Virus record (IMG/VR): IMGVR_UViG_3300021076_000097
Coordinates: 1 to 33,007 of that record
Reading direction: 5' to 3' (one strand)
Origin: a virus
DNA length: 33,007 bases
Position numbers and translations under genes: made by a program. Under the pieces are notes generated by a model. It was given only the letters and a program-made list of their open reading frames with translations. It did not search any database and was not told the origin of the DNA. Shown one piece after another: positions 25,386 through 32,093 of this stretch (its first letter is position 1; each line of letters opens with the position of its first letter).

Positions 25386-25688
25386 CTAGATTATCGTTCT
25401 TGCATAACCCGTTAAAGCTTGAATGAATTTCCACGCAGATTCTTTATCGAACTGCATCCAAGCGCATTCCTTTTCAAATTCAAGCGTTAGCTTATTATCG
25501 GATACGCCAATTTTCATTGCCATTTGAGAAGGCATCTCCGTTGGCTTAACAATTGTACCATCGGGCTTTGGCTTAAAAACAACGCCCTGATCCGGCGCTG
25601 CTGGTTTTGCTGCAAACCCAGTTCCATTGCCATCAAGATTATTTGGCAATCCCATTGCGCTACGAATCTTTTCAAAATTGTCGGTCAT
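25386..25688 (-). CDS. Small phage protein (hypothetical)
   Basis: The 100-residue protein starts MTDNFEKIRSAMGLPNNL, continues with a Pro/Lys-rich linker and ends with a compact domain, KLTLEFEKECAWMQFDKESA, then WKFIQALTGYARTII. The LxFxxxxxWmxf-D-AxxfxxaL pattern is common in small phage proteins of unknown role. It begins two bases after the GT9-like gene and is the last before the hairpin cluster, possibly closing the glyco-cassette transcript. Confidence 0.5.
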   Translation of the reverse strand: MTDNFEKIRSAMGLPNNLDGNGTGFAAKPAAPDQGVVFKPKPDGTIVKPTEMPSQMAMKIGVSDNKLTLEFEKECAWMQFDKESAWKFIQALTGYARTII

Positions 25689-25690
25689 GT

Positions 25691-26428
25691 TTACTCCGTT
25701 ATTTCCAAATGTTCAGCATCAGGCACAAAATGCCACGGCAGTTTTAAAATATTTACAAGCGGCTCAAAGCTAACTGGTTTGTAACGAGATATAACATACA
25801 AAGGTTTTTGTAGTTTCAAAACCTCGCACAGCAACACCAGTGATGTATCTATTGTAATTACCCGTTCTGCTTTTTCAATAACTCCAATCCAATCAAACAA
25901 AGTAAAACCAGAAATTTCACGCAAATACACCGCATTTAATTGCGTATTAATTTGCATTTCGCCCGTGCTGCAATGACCATTAACCAATGTGTAAGAGTTT
26001 TCAATTTTTAGTTTTTTTTCCAATTCTGCCTCTTTTTTAGGCAAACGTTTAATTTTGACATAATTTGCCCAATCCGACCAATCCATTTTCAAAAACGAAT
26101 ATTTGGATGTCATCATACTGCCGTTCATCGCCTGATAGGCAGACCCTATGGGTAAAAACACGAACTTATCCGAATGACGGACAGGGGATGTAAACGGTTT
26201 ATTGGCCGTCTCATTATGCAATTTGGTAAACTCGTTAGAATATTCAAAGTCAGTTCCTAAAATTTGATACTCGACATTAGGATGGGATTCAAAATAAGAA
26301 GCAATCCAATAATGGCGATCAAGTAATGGGAAAACAACTTTAAACCCCATGTCAGCATATCGCTTAACAATCTTTTGGATAAACATGACATCGCCAATCC
26401 CATGCGGTTGGTCAATCATGATTTTCAT
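25691..26428 (-). CDS. GT9/heptosyltransferase-like glycosyltransferase
   Basis: The 245-residue protein shows the GT-B order of GT9 enzymes. The N-terminal PHGIGDVMFIQKIVKRYADM resembles the nucleotide-sugar family's glycine-rich start (GDxLxxxP), and the C-terminal half has YTLVNGHCSTGEMQIN, a SGFTLFDWIGVIEKAERVIT strand-helix, TIDTSLVLLCEVLKLQKPL in the donor-binding position, then YVISRYKPVSFEP. At 245 residues it is shorter than bacterial heptosyltransferases (about 320-350). It overlaps the methyltransferase by ATGA and probably acts in the same glycan pathway. Activity and sugar are unknown. Confidence 0.65.
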   Translation of the reverse strand: MKIMIDQPHGIGDVMFIQKIVKRYADMGFKVVFPLLDRHYWIASYFESHPNVEYQILGTDFEYSNEFTKLHNETANKPFTSPVRHSDKFVFLPIGSAYQAMNGSMMTSKYSFLKMDWSDWANYVKIKRLPKKEAELEKKLKIENSYTLVNGHCSTGEMQINTQLNAVYLREISGFTLFDWIGVIEKAERVITIDTSLVLLCEVLKLQKPLYVISRYKPVSFEPLVNILKLPWHFVPDAEHLEITE

Positions 26429-27108
26429 GCTTGCCTCGGTTTACACAAATAATTTCCACCCACAATTTCGCAATCATAATCGTAAGCCTCAAAAAACCTA
26501 CGAATTGCCCCCATATTCGATTTTATAATTTCAACAAAACAAATGGGCTTACATCTTTTAATTGTTTCTCTTGCGCCTTCTAATACATCAAACTCCATGC
26601 CTTCAACATCTATCTTGATCAACTTGGGTAACAGCCCAAACGCATCAATCATTGTTATACCGGCATGTTCGGTTGAATTTTGCCTAGGCTGAGTCAATTG
26701 TTCAGTTTGTCTATCGCCAAATTCAATGCTGCCGAAATTTAATTCTTTTGAATAATCAAATTTTGGAACGTTAATATATCCATGCTGTTTTCCTACGGCC
26801 AAGTTATAAGCATAAACATTCTCAAAAGCATTCAAAGCAATGCTTCCACAAAGCATGTTATAAATTATACGTTGCGGCTCAAATGCAAAAACAGTTTTTG
26901 CCCTCGAAGCCAAAGCCAACGAGAAACAACCAAAGTTAGCCCCAACATCTAAAAAAACATCATCAGAACCAATTAATTTTTCCAATAATTCAATTTCTGC
27001 ATGATCTATGGATTTGCCCGTTTCAACCAGAGCGTTTCTTTGATTAATGTCGTTTTTATTGACAAGCATTTTGCCGTAATTGGTGTCAATGATTTCAGTA
27101 TAGCTCAT
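26425..27108 (-). CDS. FkbM-type SAM-dependent methyltransferase
   Basis: The start is ATG 27108 (227 residues, MSYTEIIDTNYGKMLVN), since it overlaps the glycosyltransferase stop in an ATGA junction; a longer frame to 27156 would run far into that gene. Motif I is VFLDVGANFGCFSLALAS (Asp54, Gly56, Asn58), followed by acidic motif II VFAFEPQ, and later the FkbM signature LIKIDVEGMEFDVLEGARE with C-terminal PICFVEI. Family members O-methylate sugars or small polyketide-like acceptors. Between two glycosyltransferases it most likely methylates a sugar, possibly to cap a glycan. Confidence 0.85.
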   Translation of the reverse strand: MSYTEIIDTNYGKMLVNKNDINQRNALVETGKSIDHAEIELLEKLIGSDDVFLDVGANFGCFSLALASRAKTVFAFEPQRIIYNMLCGSIALNAFENVYAYNLAVGKQHGYINVPKFDYSKELNFGSIEFGDRQTEQLTQPRQNSTEHAGITMIDAFGLLPKLIKIDVEGMEFDVLEGARETIKRCKPICFVEIIKSNMGAIRRFFEAYDYDCEIVGGNYLCKPRQA

Positions 27109-28148
27109 GTCAAGGTTCCCAAATAGTCTTCCCATTCTTTTGCACGAGCATCCCAATTACACGCACGCGCGTAGGCAACTTGACCTTCCCTGTCAAACCA
27201 CGAAAGATTACTTATTGAATTAACAACATGCGCAGCAAACCTACCCGCCACGATAGGGGTAATATCAGGTTGTAAATCCATCAACGCCCCAAACCCAGCG
27301 CAGGTTTCAGGCAACGCGCCCAGCTCGGTTGATATAATCCCACAACCTGCCGCCATAGCTTCCATTGCGCTGATGCAAGAGGTTTCGGGAAACGTAGAAG
27401 GATATGTCCAGTAATCTATGCCAGACAATTCATCAGCCAACCGAACTTGCGATAATGCGCCGACATACTCAACGCCTCGTATATTCTTGGCCGTTTCATA
27501 CAATCCTTCATAAGGGTCAGTTTCTCCATAAATCGCCATGCTCGAAAATATCTTTAATTGACATTCAGGTATATGCTTTCGTATCGTCGAAAACGCCAAC
27601 AACAAAACATCCAACCCGCGATAAGGCGTCGATGTATAAGCAAGCGTAATGTTATCATGCAAACAACGCTCAACATGTAAGAACGGTTCGCTTATCGCAT
27701 TTTTGATAATTCTGGTTTTATCAAATATGCGAAACGACAATTCGTAACGCGACTTTTGCCATTCGCTTACAAATACAAACCCGGAATAAATGGATTTTTC
27801 TTCCGGCGTCGCCAAATTAAAACACGCCGGTTGATTGCTATCATGATGCGCCCACAAAACAATCGGCTTCTTGCAACCAACAGATTTCAATTTGCGACCC
27901 AATGGCACAGAAACGGGAATCAAAACATCATAATCATTGGGTTGAACTTTTTCACTTTGCGAAATGAATTTAACATTTTTAATTTCGCGTGGTTCCGTAA
28001 CACCGTTTACAACCGTAATGTCATGCCCACGCAACGCCAAAGCTTCCGACAATCCGGCCACAGCCGATTGCGTGCCTCCAAGGGGTTCGCTTAAACCCGT
28101 TAAACAATCATAAGCGCGTGGGGAAAGATCAATAAAAAGAAGTTTCAT
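27105..28148 (-). CDS. GT4-family glycosyltransferase
   Basis: The 347-residue GT-B enzyme starts MKLLFIDLSPRAYDCLTG with the donor/acceptor loop EPLGGTQSAVAGLSEALALR, then GHDITVVNG. The C-terminal domain has LAYTSTPYRGLDVLLLAFST, VEYVGALSQ and the GT4 EX7E region FPETSCISAMEAMAAGCGII (Glu...Glu), then STELGALPET. There is no membrane segment. It is joined by ATGA to the gene before it and after it, so the small 80-residue protein, this enzyme, the methyltransferase and the GT9-like protein form a translationally chained set. The substrate is unknown; a nucleotide sugar from the host is expected. Confidence 0.87.
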   Translation of the reverse strand: MKLLFIDLSPRAYDCLTGLSEPLGGTQSAVAGLSEALALRGHDITVVNGVTEPREIKNVKFISQSEKVQPNDYDVLIPVSVPLGRKLKSVGCKKPIVLWAHHDSNQPACFNLATPEEKSIYSGFVFVSEWQKSRYELSFRIFDKTRIIKNAISEPFLHVERCLHDNITLAYTSTPYRGLDVLLLAFSTIRKHIPECQLKIFSSMAIYGETDPYEGLYETAKNIRGVEYVGALSQVRLADELSGIDYWTYPSTFPETSCISAMEAMAAGCGIISTELGALPETCAGFGALMDLQPDITPIVAGRFAAHVVNSISNLSWFDREGQVAYARACNWDARAKEWEDYLGTLT

Positions 28149-28387
28149 GGCTCACCTGTGCGAATAATACGTACTCCACGGAAATGAAAAGTATCGTAAG
28201 CACCCTTCCATTCTTGGCCACTATCTGTGACGTATTGCCTGACTTCCCAAAGAAACTGGTCGAATGCGCGTGAACCCAAATAATGAACTTTTGGAAAATG
28301 ACCGCCCATTAGCGCGGCCATACTATCGAAATATCTGGCGTGCGCCGAAGCCATGTTTATTGTGGGCGATGGCGTAGGTTTACTCAT
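28145..28387 (-). CDS. Small soluble protein before the glyco-cassette (hypothetical)
   Basis: The 80-residue protein reads ASAHARYFDSMAALMGGHFP, KVHYLGSRAFDQFLWEVRQY, then a beta C-terminus FHFRGVRIIRTG. GAGG lies five bases before ATG, and ATGA overlaps link it to the glycosyltransferase downstream and to the possible membrane peptide upstream. No family is recognised. Confidence 0.5.
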   Translation of the reverse strand: MSKPTPSPTINMASAHARYFDSMAALMGGHFPKVHYLGSRAFDQFLWEVRQYVTDSGQEWKGAYDTFHFRGVRIIRTGEP

Positions 28388-28458
28388 TTCCGCCTCTCAA
28401 TGACACTCTCAATGACATTGCAGATAACCAGCGTTGCGAGTGCGAGGAGCCAGCTCAA
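28384..28458 (-). CDS. Possible 24-residue one-helix membrane peptide (TTG start)
   Basis: From TTG 28458 the frame reads MSWLLALATLVICNVIESVI then ERRK, one hydrophobic helix with a positive C-terminal end. Its TGA overlaps the next ATG (ATGA), the junction used by the neighbours. In the same place another frame from ATG 28492 (ATGA-type overlap with the upstream gene, stop at 28409) gives 27 residues, MTDPQAPLQDPIELAPRTRN and on. A +1 shift near GAC-CCA-ATT would join MTDPQAPLQDP to the membrane helix, giving a typical small phage membrane protein. It is therefore either a real short peptide, a programmed shift or an assembly indel. Confidence 0.35.
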   Translation of the reverse strand: MSWLLALATLVICNVIESVIERRK

Positions 28459-28484
28459 TTGGGTCTTGCAGTGGGGCTTGAGGA

Positions 28485-28670
28485 TCAGTCATGTATTTCC
28501 TCCAAAGCGGAATCTATACCTTCAACATCAAAACAATCTTGGGGCAAAGCTTTTTTGGGATTGCATTTCCCGAAAGGTTTTTTCCAAAAGTTCGCAACTC
28601 CGCCATTATCACGCGGACGCTTAATCTTCTTTTTTAGACGCGTTTTGTCACTATTTTCTTTATCAATCAT
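28485..28670 (-). CDS. Small Lys-rich protein (hypothetical)
   Basis: The 61-residue protein starts MIDKENSDKTRLKKKIKRPR with basic residues, then VANFWKKPFGKCNPKKALPQ and an acidic end FDVEGIDSALEEIHD. Two cysteines (Cys36, Cys46) are spaced too widely for a finger alone. ATG overlaps the preceding TGA (ATGA). A DNA-binding accessory partner of the preceding ribbon-helix-helix protein is conceivable, but nothing recognisable proves it. Confidence 0.45.
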   Translation of the reverse strand: MIDKENSDKTRLKKKIKRPRDNGGVANFWKKPFGKCNPKKALPQDCFDVEGIDSALEEIHD

Positions 28671-28816
28671 TTCTCACCACCCATTTTCACCAACAACTGT
28701 TCAATAATCGTGCTGATCTTTAATCCCGTTTTTTTGACACGATCCAATAATATTTTGTCAGCCATGCGCGACAAACTAATCGTTCGTCTTACTGTATTTC
28801 CATTATCTACCGACAT
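28667..28816 (-). CDS. Ribbon-helix-helix DNA-binding protein (49 residues)
   Basis: This very short frame starts at ATG 28816 and ends in a TGA that overlaps the next ATG. The residues VRRTISLSRMADKILLDRVK, KTGLKISTIIEQLLVKMG have the Arc/MetJ/CopG arrangement: a beta-strand with alternating side chains (RTISLS), helix A, a Gly-x-x-x-S turn and helix B. Dimers of such proteins repress promoters and are common in phage and in toxin-antitoxin pairs. It overlaps the secreted-protein gene upstream by ten bases, in the same operon. A role in regulating the adjacent operon is inferred. Confidence 0.6.
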   Translation of the reverse strand: MSVDNGNTVRRTISLSRMADKILLDRVKKTGLKISTIIEQLLVKMGGEK

Positions 28817-29073
28817 GTATAACAATCCCCAAACGTGTTCGTAAATCGTTCAGCCGGAGTTTGCGCGTTATACTGTTGCAGCTCACGTTGCTGATCTTGA
28901 ATTTGCTGCTGATACTGCTGCTCTCGCACATCTTCCTGCATTTGCTGATTACGCGCCGCACCCTCATCATACGAATTGTCGTTATACGAATTATGCGACG
29001 AATACGAATCGTAACTGTCGTATTGAGCAAATGCAGGTGTCGAAATAACCATAAACAATAGTAGGTATTTCAT
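28807..29073 (-). CDS. Secreted Gln/Tyr/Ser-rich protein with C-terminal CxxC
   Basis: The 88-residue protein starts with a clean Sec signal peptide, MKYLLLFMVISTPAFA, with cleavage expected before Gln17. The mature part is low complexity: Asp/Ser/Tyr/Asn-rich (QYDSYDSYSSHNSYND), then a Gln/Glu-rich helix (EDVREQQYQQQIQDQQRE), and it ends TFGDCYTCR with Cys84 and Cys87. It could sit in the periplasm and bind metal or form a disulfide. AAGGAG lies eight bases before ATG. The gene is first after the TerL gap. Lysis accessory or superinfection roles are possible, but nothing in the sequence settles them. Confidence 0.65.
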   Translation of the reverse strand: MKYLLLFMVISTPAFAQYDSYDSYSSHNSYNDNSYDEGAARNQQMQEDVREQQYQQQIQDQQRELQQYNAQTPAERFTNTFGDCYTCR

Positions 29074-29270
29074 AGATGAACTCCTTAGTGTGAACTTTCA
29101 TAATCTCAATTTACACCTCCCGTAAAAAATAGCAAGCATAAAAGTGTGAAAGTTGTTTTTTCGGTGCGATATAGGTGGGGGTATATTGTATCCCCCAGAC
29201 CGGATTGGGGGGTTTCGACTTATAGGCCGTCAAGGTATAAGGAATGCGCTTCGCGCATCGGTCTATGTAA
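29074..29270. promoter_or_regulatory. Non-coding gap after TerL with three dyads and weak promoter signals
   Basis: The 197-base gap carries ATGCGC-TTC-GCGCAT (29244-29258), then TGGGGG (29176-29181), CCCCCA (29192-29197) and TGGGGGG (29206-29212). The central C-run can pair with either G-run, giving mutually exclusive stems. No U-run follows on the minus strand, so intrinsic termination is uncertain. Closer to the next gene, AGTGTGAA occurs twice (29087-29094, 29143-29150), and TTGCTA-16-TAAATT on the minus strand is a poor promoter candidate. No gene is visible here. The region may control the secreted and glyco genes, or hold a packaging signal. Confidence 0.5.
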
Positions 29271-30719
29271 TTATAACCCTCTCGCTGCATCTGTCGTCAA
29301 TGGATTGTAGTTATATTGATGATTGCCTTCATCATGCTTCATGCCGCCATCAGCCTTCTTTGTGTCGGGTCGTGAATAACGCAGCATCATCATGGCATAG
29401 CGACAAGCGGATATTACGTCATCGAACTCTTTGACCACCTTGCCATCCTTGCGATGATACATAAGCATTTCATCAAAGAACAATTGGCAGCTATCAAAAA
29501 CTTTGAATGTGCCATTCTCCATTCGTGTAAGCATTTCCATAATGCCAGCTTCGACGCCGTTTGATCCATCATCGAAAGTTGCGCGTTCTGGCAACATATT
29601 CAGACCTTCACGCCGGTATTGATCGGCTAGGTTTTCACCTGATCCTTTATCATGCTGCAATCCGTCATGCGGCCACGACCACGGCAAATCTTTGCCCCAT
29701 GATTTTAACGCGCTGGCATGAATGGCAGGAATAGCCTCAGAGCGTTTATAAACATTGATGAGATAAATAATATCCGAATCAGGATTGTAAGCCAGTTTGG
29801 CCGCCGCTGTCGGATGATCCCAACCAAAGTCAATCCCGCCGATCTTGCGATACCATTGCGGAACCTCGAAACGCGGTATTTTAATCGCTTCTTCGGAAAT
29901 AGGAAATATGCGGCCACTGCCAAGCATCGGCTTGCCGTTAATGCGTGCCTCGCGTTCATGCGCGGGATAGCTGGCAATAATGCGCAGTTTTTCATCTTCT
30001 GAAATATGTGTCACATCGGATATCGTCATATTGATATCAACGCGATCCGGCGAAGGTTCATTCAAGAATCTACGGACAACGGTTGACATGCCAAGCAAAG
30101 GTGTAAATGTCGTCCACAAAATACCGCCGGTTGCATTGGTACGTGTGAGGATTTCCATATAAATATCATCTGGCGGTTCTTCGTCATTCCAAGCCCATTG
30201 CAACGTGTCGGCCTGGAACTTCTCGCGCCCCTGTTCATAGTATTTTAGCTTAATGCGCGACACGCCACCTCTGACATGCTGAACAAGTATCGTATCCGCA
30301 AGCCCTGCCACCCCACGCGCGTTAATGACTTCTTTAATATCCTTATGCGGAATGAACCCCGTTCCCTCTTTACCCACGGCGCCAATCAATAATCTTTGGA
30401 TGGTATCGCGTGTCACCTCGCCCGTAACACCGCTTGCCCAACCATCATTGGCTTTGTCAAAGCGTTTGCCATCCCACCAGTCAGGATAACGCCCCGTTGC
30501 GTGCATAGCAGCTTCAGCACCGCCAGCCAACGACTTGCCTAATTGGTTGCCTGCCCGAAACAATCTTTCACGTTTCGTCTTGCCCAGGCTGTGGAATTGT
30601 TTCTGTTTCGGGTACGGTTGATATAACTCGAGCTTCCGCCTCAATAACTGTTCCTCTATCTTGGCCTGAAACATCAGCAATTCGGATTGAGAGAACGTCC
30701 CTGAGTCGGAGAATGTCAT
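29271..30719 (-). CDS. Terminase large subunit
   Basis: The 482-residue enzyme (from ATG 30719) has an ATPase Walker A-type loop AGNQLGKS (Gly57 to Ser63), Walker B TLQWAWNDEEPP (Asp179, Glu180, Glu181), coupling motif WTTFTPL, then a nuclease domain with GGIDFGWDHPTA (Asp297), WPHDGLQ and FDDVISACRYAMMML near the end. It drives DNA into the prohead through the portal and cuts it. A ribosome site GAGGAG lies inside TerS, ten bases before ATG or seven before TTG 30722; both starts are possible. It overlaps TerS by about 150 bases in another frame. Confidence 0.93.
   Translation of the reverse strand: MTFSDSGTFSQSELLMFQAKIEEQLLRRKLELYQPYPKQKQFHSLGKTKRERLFRAGNQLGKSLAGGAEAAMHATGRYPDWWDGKRFDKANDGWASGVTGEVTRDTIQRLLIGAVGKEGTGFIPHKDIKEVINARGVAGLADTILVQHVRGGVSRIKLKYYEQGREKFQADTLQWAWNDEEPPDDIYMEILTRTNATGGILWTTFTPLLGMSTVVRRFLNEPSPDRVDINMTISDVTHISEDEKLRIIASYPAHEREARINGKPMLGSGRIFPISEEAIKIPRFEVPQWYRKIGGIDFGWDHPTAAAKLAYNPDSDIIYLINVYKRSEAIPAIHASALKSWGKDLPWSWPHDGLQHDKGSGENLADQYRREGLNMLPERATFDDGSNGVEAGIMEMLTRMENGTFKVFDSCQLFFDEMLMYHRKDGKVVKEFDDVISACRYAMMMLRYSRPDTKKADGGMKHDEGNHQYNYNPLTTDAARGL
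29705..29995 (-). other. Shadow frame inside TerL (not a gene)
   Basis: A 96-codon alternative frame lies wholly within the large terminase on the same strand. Its residues lack any pattern or ribosome site, and the overlapped TerL residues are the conserved nuclease part. I list it only to state that it should not be annotated. Confidence 0.1.
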
Positions 30720-31002
30720 CAAGCGTTAACTCCTCAAATGGATCAAGTTTCTTAATATCGAGTTGTTGGATCGGTTTGCCTTCAACGCGGTTAATGATTT
30801 CCTGAATGGCGGCGGAGTTGCCTTGCCTTGCTTGGTCAATAAGCTTGGCCGCTATTTCATGCGAAATTTTGGCGTCTGAGGGCAGTAAAATATTGTCGCT
30901 ACTCCCACTAGGTAAATTCAAACAAGCGACTAGAGCCTGTGTTATTGGCTTTCCTGATGGCCTTCCAGAAGGATTTCCAGATTGACCCGGCAAAAACACC
31001 AT
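30568..31002 (-). CDS. Terminase small subunit-like protein, DUF5681-type start
   Basis: I start at ATG 31002 (144 residues) since AAGGA lies nine bases before it. The in-frame TTG at 31011 directly abuts that site. The N-terminus MVFLPGQSGNPSGRPSGKPI is the phage DUF5681 signature (F-x-PGxSGNPxGRPxG), and the next region SHEIAAKLIDQARQGNSAAI then IINRVEGKPIQQ matches small terminase-type proteins that recognise DNA ends. The last 50 residues overlap TerL. It is the first gene of the minus-strand operon, beside the divergent control region, a natural place for a packaging initiator. Confidence 0.8.
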   Translation of the reverse strand: MVFLPGQSGNPSGRPSGKPITQALVACLNLPSGSSDNILLPSDAKISHEIAAKLIDQARQGNSAAIQEIINRVEGKPIQQLDIKKLDPFEELTLDDILRLRDVLSIRIADVSGQDRGTVIEAEARVISTVPETETIPQPGQDET

Positions 31003-31034
31003 TGTTATCAATCCTTAACATTTTGAACTTATTA

Positions 31035-31064
31035 ATAATTGCCTATTTTCTAATCAAAAGTCAA
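31035..31064 (-). promoter_or_regulatory. Candidate promoter of the minus-strand late operon
   Basis: On the minus strand TTGACT (31064-31059) is followed after 18 bases by AATTAT (31040-31035), giving five of six and four of six matches to sigma-70 boxes. The start of transcription would be about 30 bases before the TerS ATG. It is the best promoter match upstream of the structural genes and is oriented correctly. Confidence 0.5.
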
Positions 31065-31096
31065 CCACAAATAAAACTGCCTATATTTTAGGTAAA

Positions 31097-31179
31097 TAAG
31101 ACCGTCTGAGACTGCCACTACACTGCCACCTACACGGCAACCCCAGTATTTATTGGTACTTAAGACAGTATAAGACAGT
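31097..31179. repeat. TAAGAC[CA]GT repeats and ACTGCCAC sites in the control region
   Basis: TAAGACCGT lies at 31097-31105, and TAAGACAGT at 31161-31169 and 31171-31179, the last two exactly ten bases apart (one helical turn). ACTGCCAC occurs at 31111-31118 and 31122-31129, and again at 31340-31347. The block borders the AT-rich run at 31180-31196. These look like protein-binding sites for a phage regulator or an origin-type repeat set; the number of copies is small. Confidence 0.55.
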
Positions 31180-31322
31180 TATTTATATATATAATAGAAA
31201 ACGTACAGAGCAGTATATATAAGAGGAGGGAATAGGCTCGTTTACAGGACGGGGTTAGGAAAAAGTGTTAACGGCCACCCAAATGACACTTAAACACTGG
31301 TATCATTGAACTAAATAGCTGA

Positions 31323-31345
31323 GGCAGTCGTTTTCATAGACTGCC
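31323..31345. promoter_or_regulatory. Perfect 7-base dyad, possible operator
   Basis: GGCAGTC-GTTTTCATA-GACTGCC (31323-31345) is a perfect inverted repeat with 16-base centre-to-centre spacing, containing the ACTGCC element also found as single copies at 31111 and 31122. This fits a dimeric repressor operator with additional half-sites. As RNA it would form a short hairpin without a U-run. A further AAGTGT/ACACTT pair lies at 31264-31292. Confidence 0.5.
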
Positions 31346-31380
31346 ACCAAACTAAAAATAGCAATAATATTTCGCGTGTA

Positions 31381-31451
31381 ATGACATTATTTTATAGACT
31401 TGCCCTATATTCTTTGGTAAGGTCTGAATATCAAATAGCTTGATGAAGCTA
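31381..31451 (+). promoter_or_regulatory. Candidate promoter and leader dyad of the plus-strand early operon
   Basis: ATGACA (31381-31386) and TATATT (31406-31411) are 19 bases apart, so the boxes match well but the spacing is long. Transcription would begin near 31418. The leader then contains TAGCTT-GATG-AAGCTA (31436-31451), a perfect dyad just before the GGAGG ribosome site (31462-31466). The dyad may be an operator or a translation-controlling hairpin. Confidence 0.38.
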
Positions 31452-31471
31452 GCCAACAACTGGAGGATAAC

Positions 31472-31861
31472 ATGTCTAAGAAAACCACCCTCGCAACGCT
31501 TAAAGCGTTCATTCGCAAAAACCGTTCTAATCTTCAAATCATGTGCAAGTCATCGTTTGACGGCATGATTGATGGAACGCGGTACAGCGAAAATCCAAAA
31601 TTCCGCCCAATAAAAGTAGATGCTGAACCAGGTTCATACATGACGTTCGAAACGCTCATGGATGCCAATAAGAACACACTCGGCATAGCTGGCGTCTGGC
31701 TGGTTGGATCAAGCCGCGACTATATCAAAGAATACAGCAAAGACGGCATGTTCGGCTATGAAGTTTATAACTGCTGCGGCTCGTTTGTGCTGGCTTTGAA
31801 CTTGGCAGAATGTGCAATTATTGATGCAGCGCGGGTTAGCGTTGCTGGAAAGGCGGCTTAA
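31472..31861 (+). CDS. First early protein (hypothetical)
   Basis: This 129-residue soluble protein starts MSKKTTLATLKAFIRKNRSN. The centre has IMCKSSFDGMIDGTRY, then FRPIKVDAEPGSYM, LGIAGVWLVGSSRDYIKEY and YEVYNCCGSFVLALNLAECA, mixed alpha/beta with a Cys-Cys pair. GGAGG lies five bases before ATG. It leads the divergent small-gene operon. I recognise no family; the position suggests an early host-takeover or regulation role, which is inference. Confidence 0.65.
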   Translation: MSKKTTLATLKAFIRKNRSNLQIMCKSSFDGMIDGTRYSENPKFRPIKVDAEPGSYMTFETLMDANKNTLGIAGVWLVGSSRDYIKEYSKDGMFGYEVYNCCGSFVLALNLAECAIIDAARVSVAGKAA

Positions 31862-31863
31862 TC

Positions 31864-32091
31864 ATGAACACGCAACACACCTTCGGTTATGCTTCCTCAT
31901 TCTACAAGGGCAAAAAATGCTATGTGCCAATGATTGACGGGCGTATGCCTTCCAGCCCTTCACATTACAAAACGCCCGAAGGGGCAGTTAAATTCGCCCG
32001 TGGCGTTGTATGGGGGATTGTAGAGGCTATAAAAAACAACGGCCATGAAGCAACCGCTGTTTTCATCACTCACGACCAGAAGGGGGTATAA
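31864..32091 (+). CDS. Small early protein (hypothetical)
   Basis: The 75-residue protein reads MNTQHTFGYASSFYKGKKCY, VPMIDGRMPSSPSHYKTPEG, then AVKFARGVVWGIVEAIKNNG and ends FITHDQKGV. One helix follows a Tyr/Gly-rich beta section. It begins two bases after the preceding stop, so it is probably co-translated. The function is unknown. Confidence 0.6.
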   Translation: MNTQHTFGYASSFYKGKKCYVPMIDGRMPSSPSHYKTPEGAVKFARGVVWGIVEAIKNNGHEATAVFITHDQKGV

Positions 32092-32093
32092 TC

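Noticed and set aside
28803-29061. Arg/Ile-rich and Leu/Ile-rich frames on both strands over the secreted protein gene
   Set aside because: The frame with a signal peptide and an AAGGAG site explains this stretch; the others are composition artefacts.
31352-31537. A 61-codon minus-strand frame across the start of the early operon
   Set aside because: It runs antisense to the first early gene and through the probable promoter, with no ribosome site.
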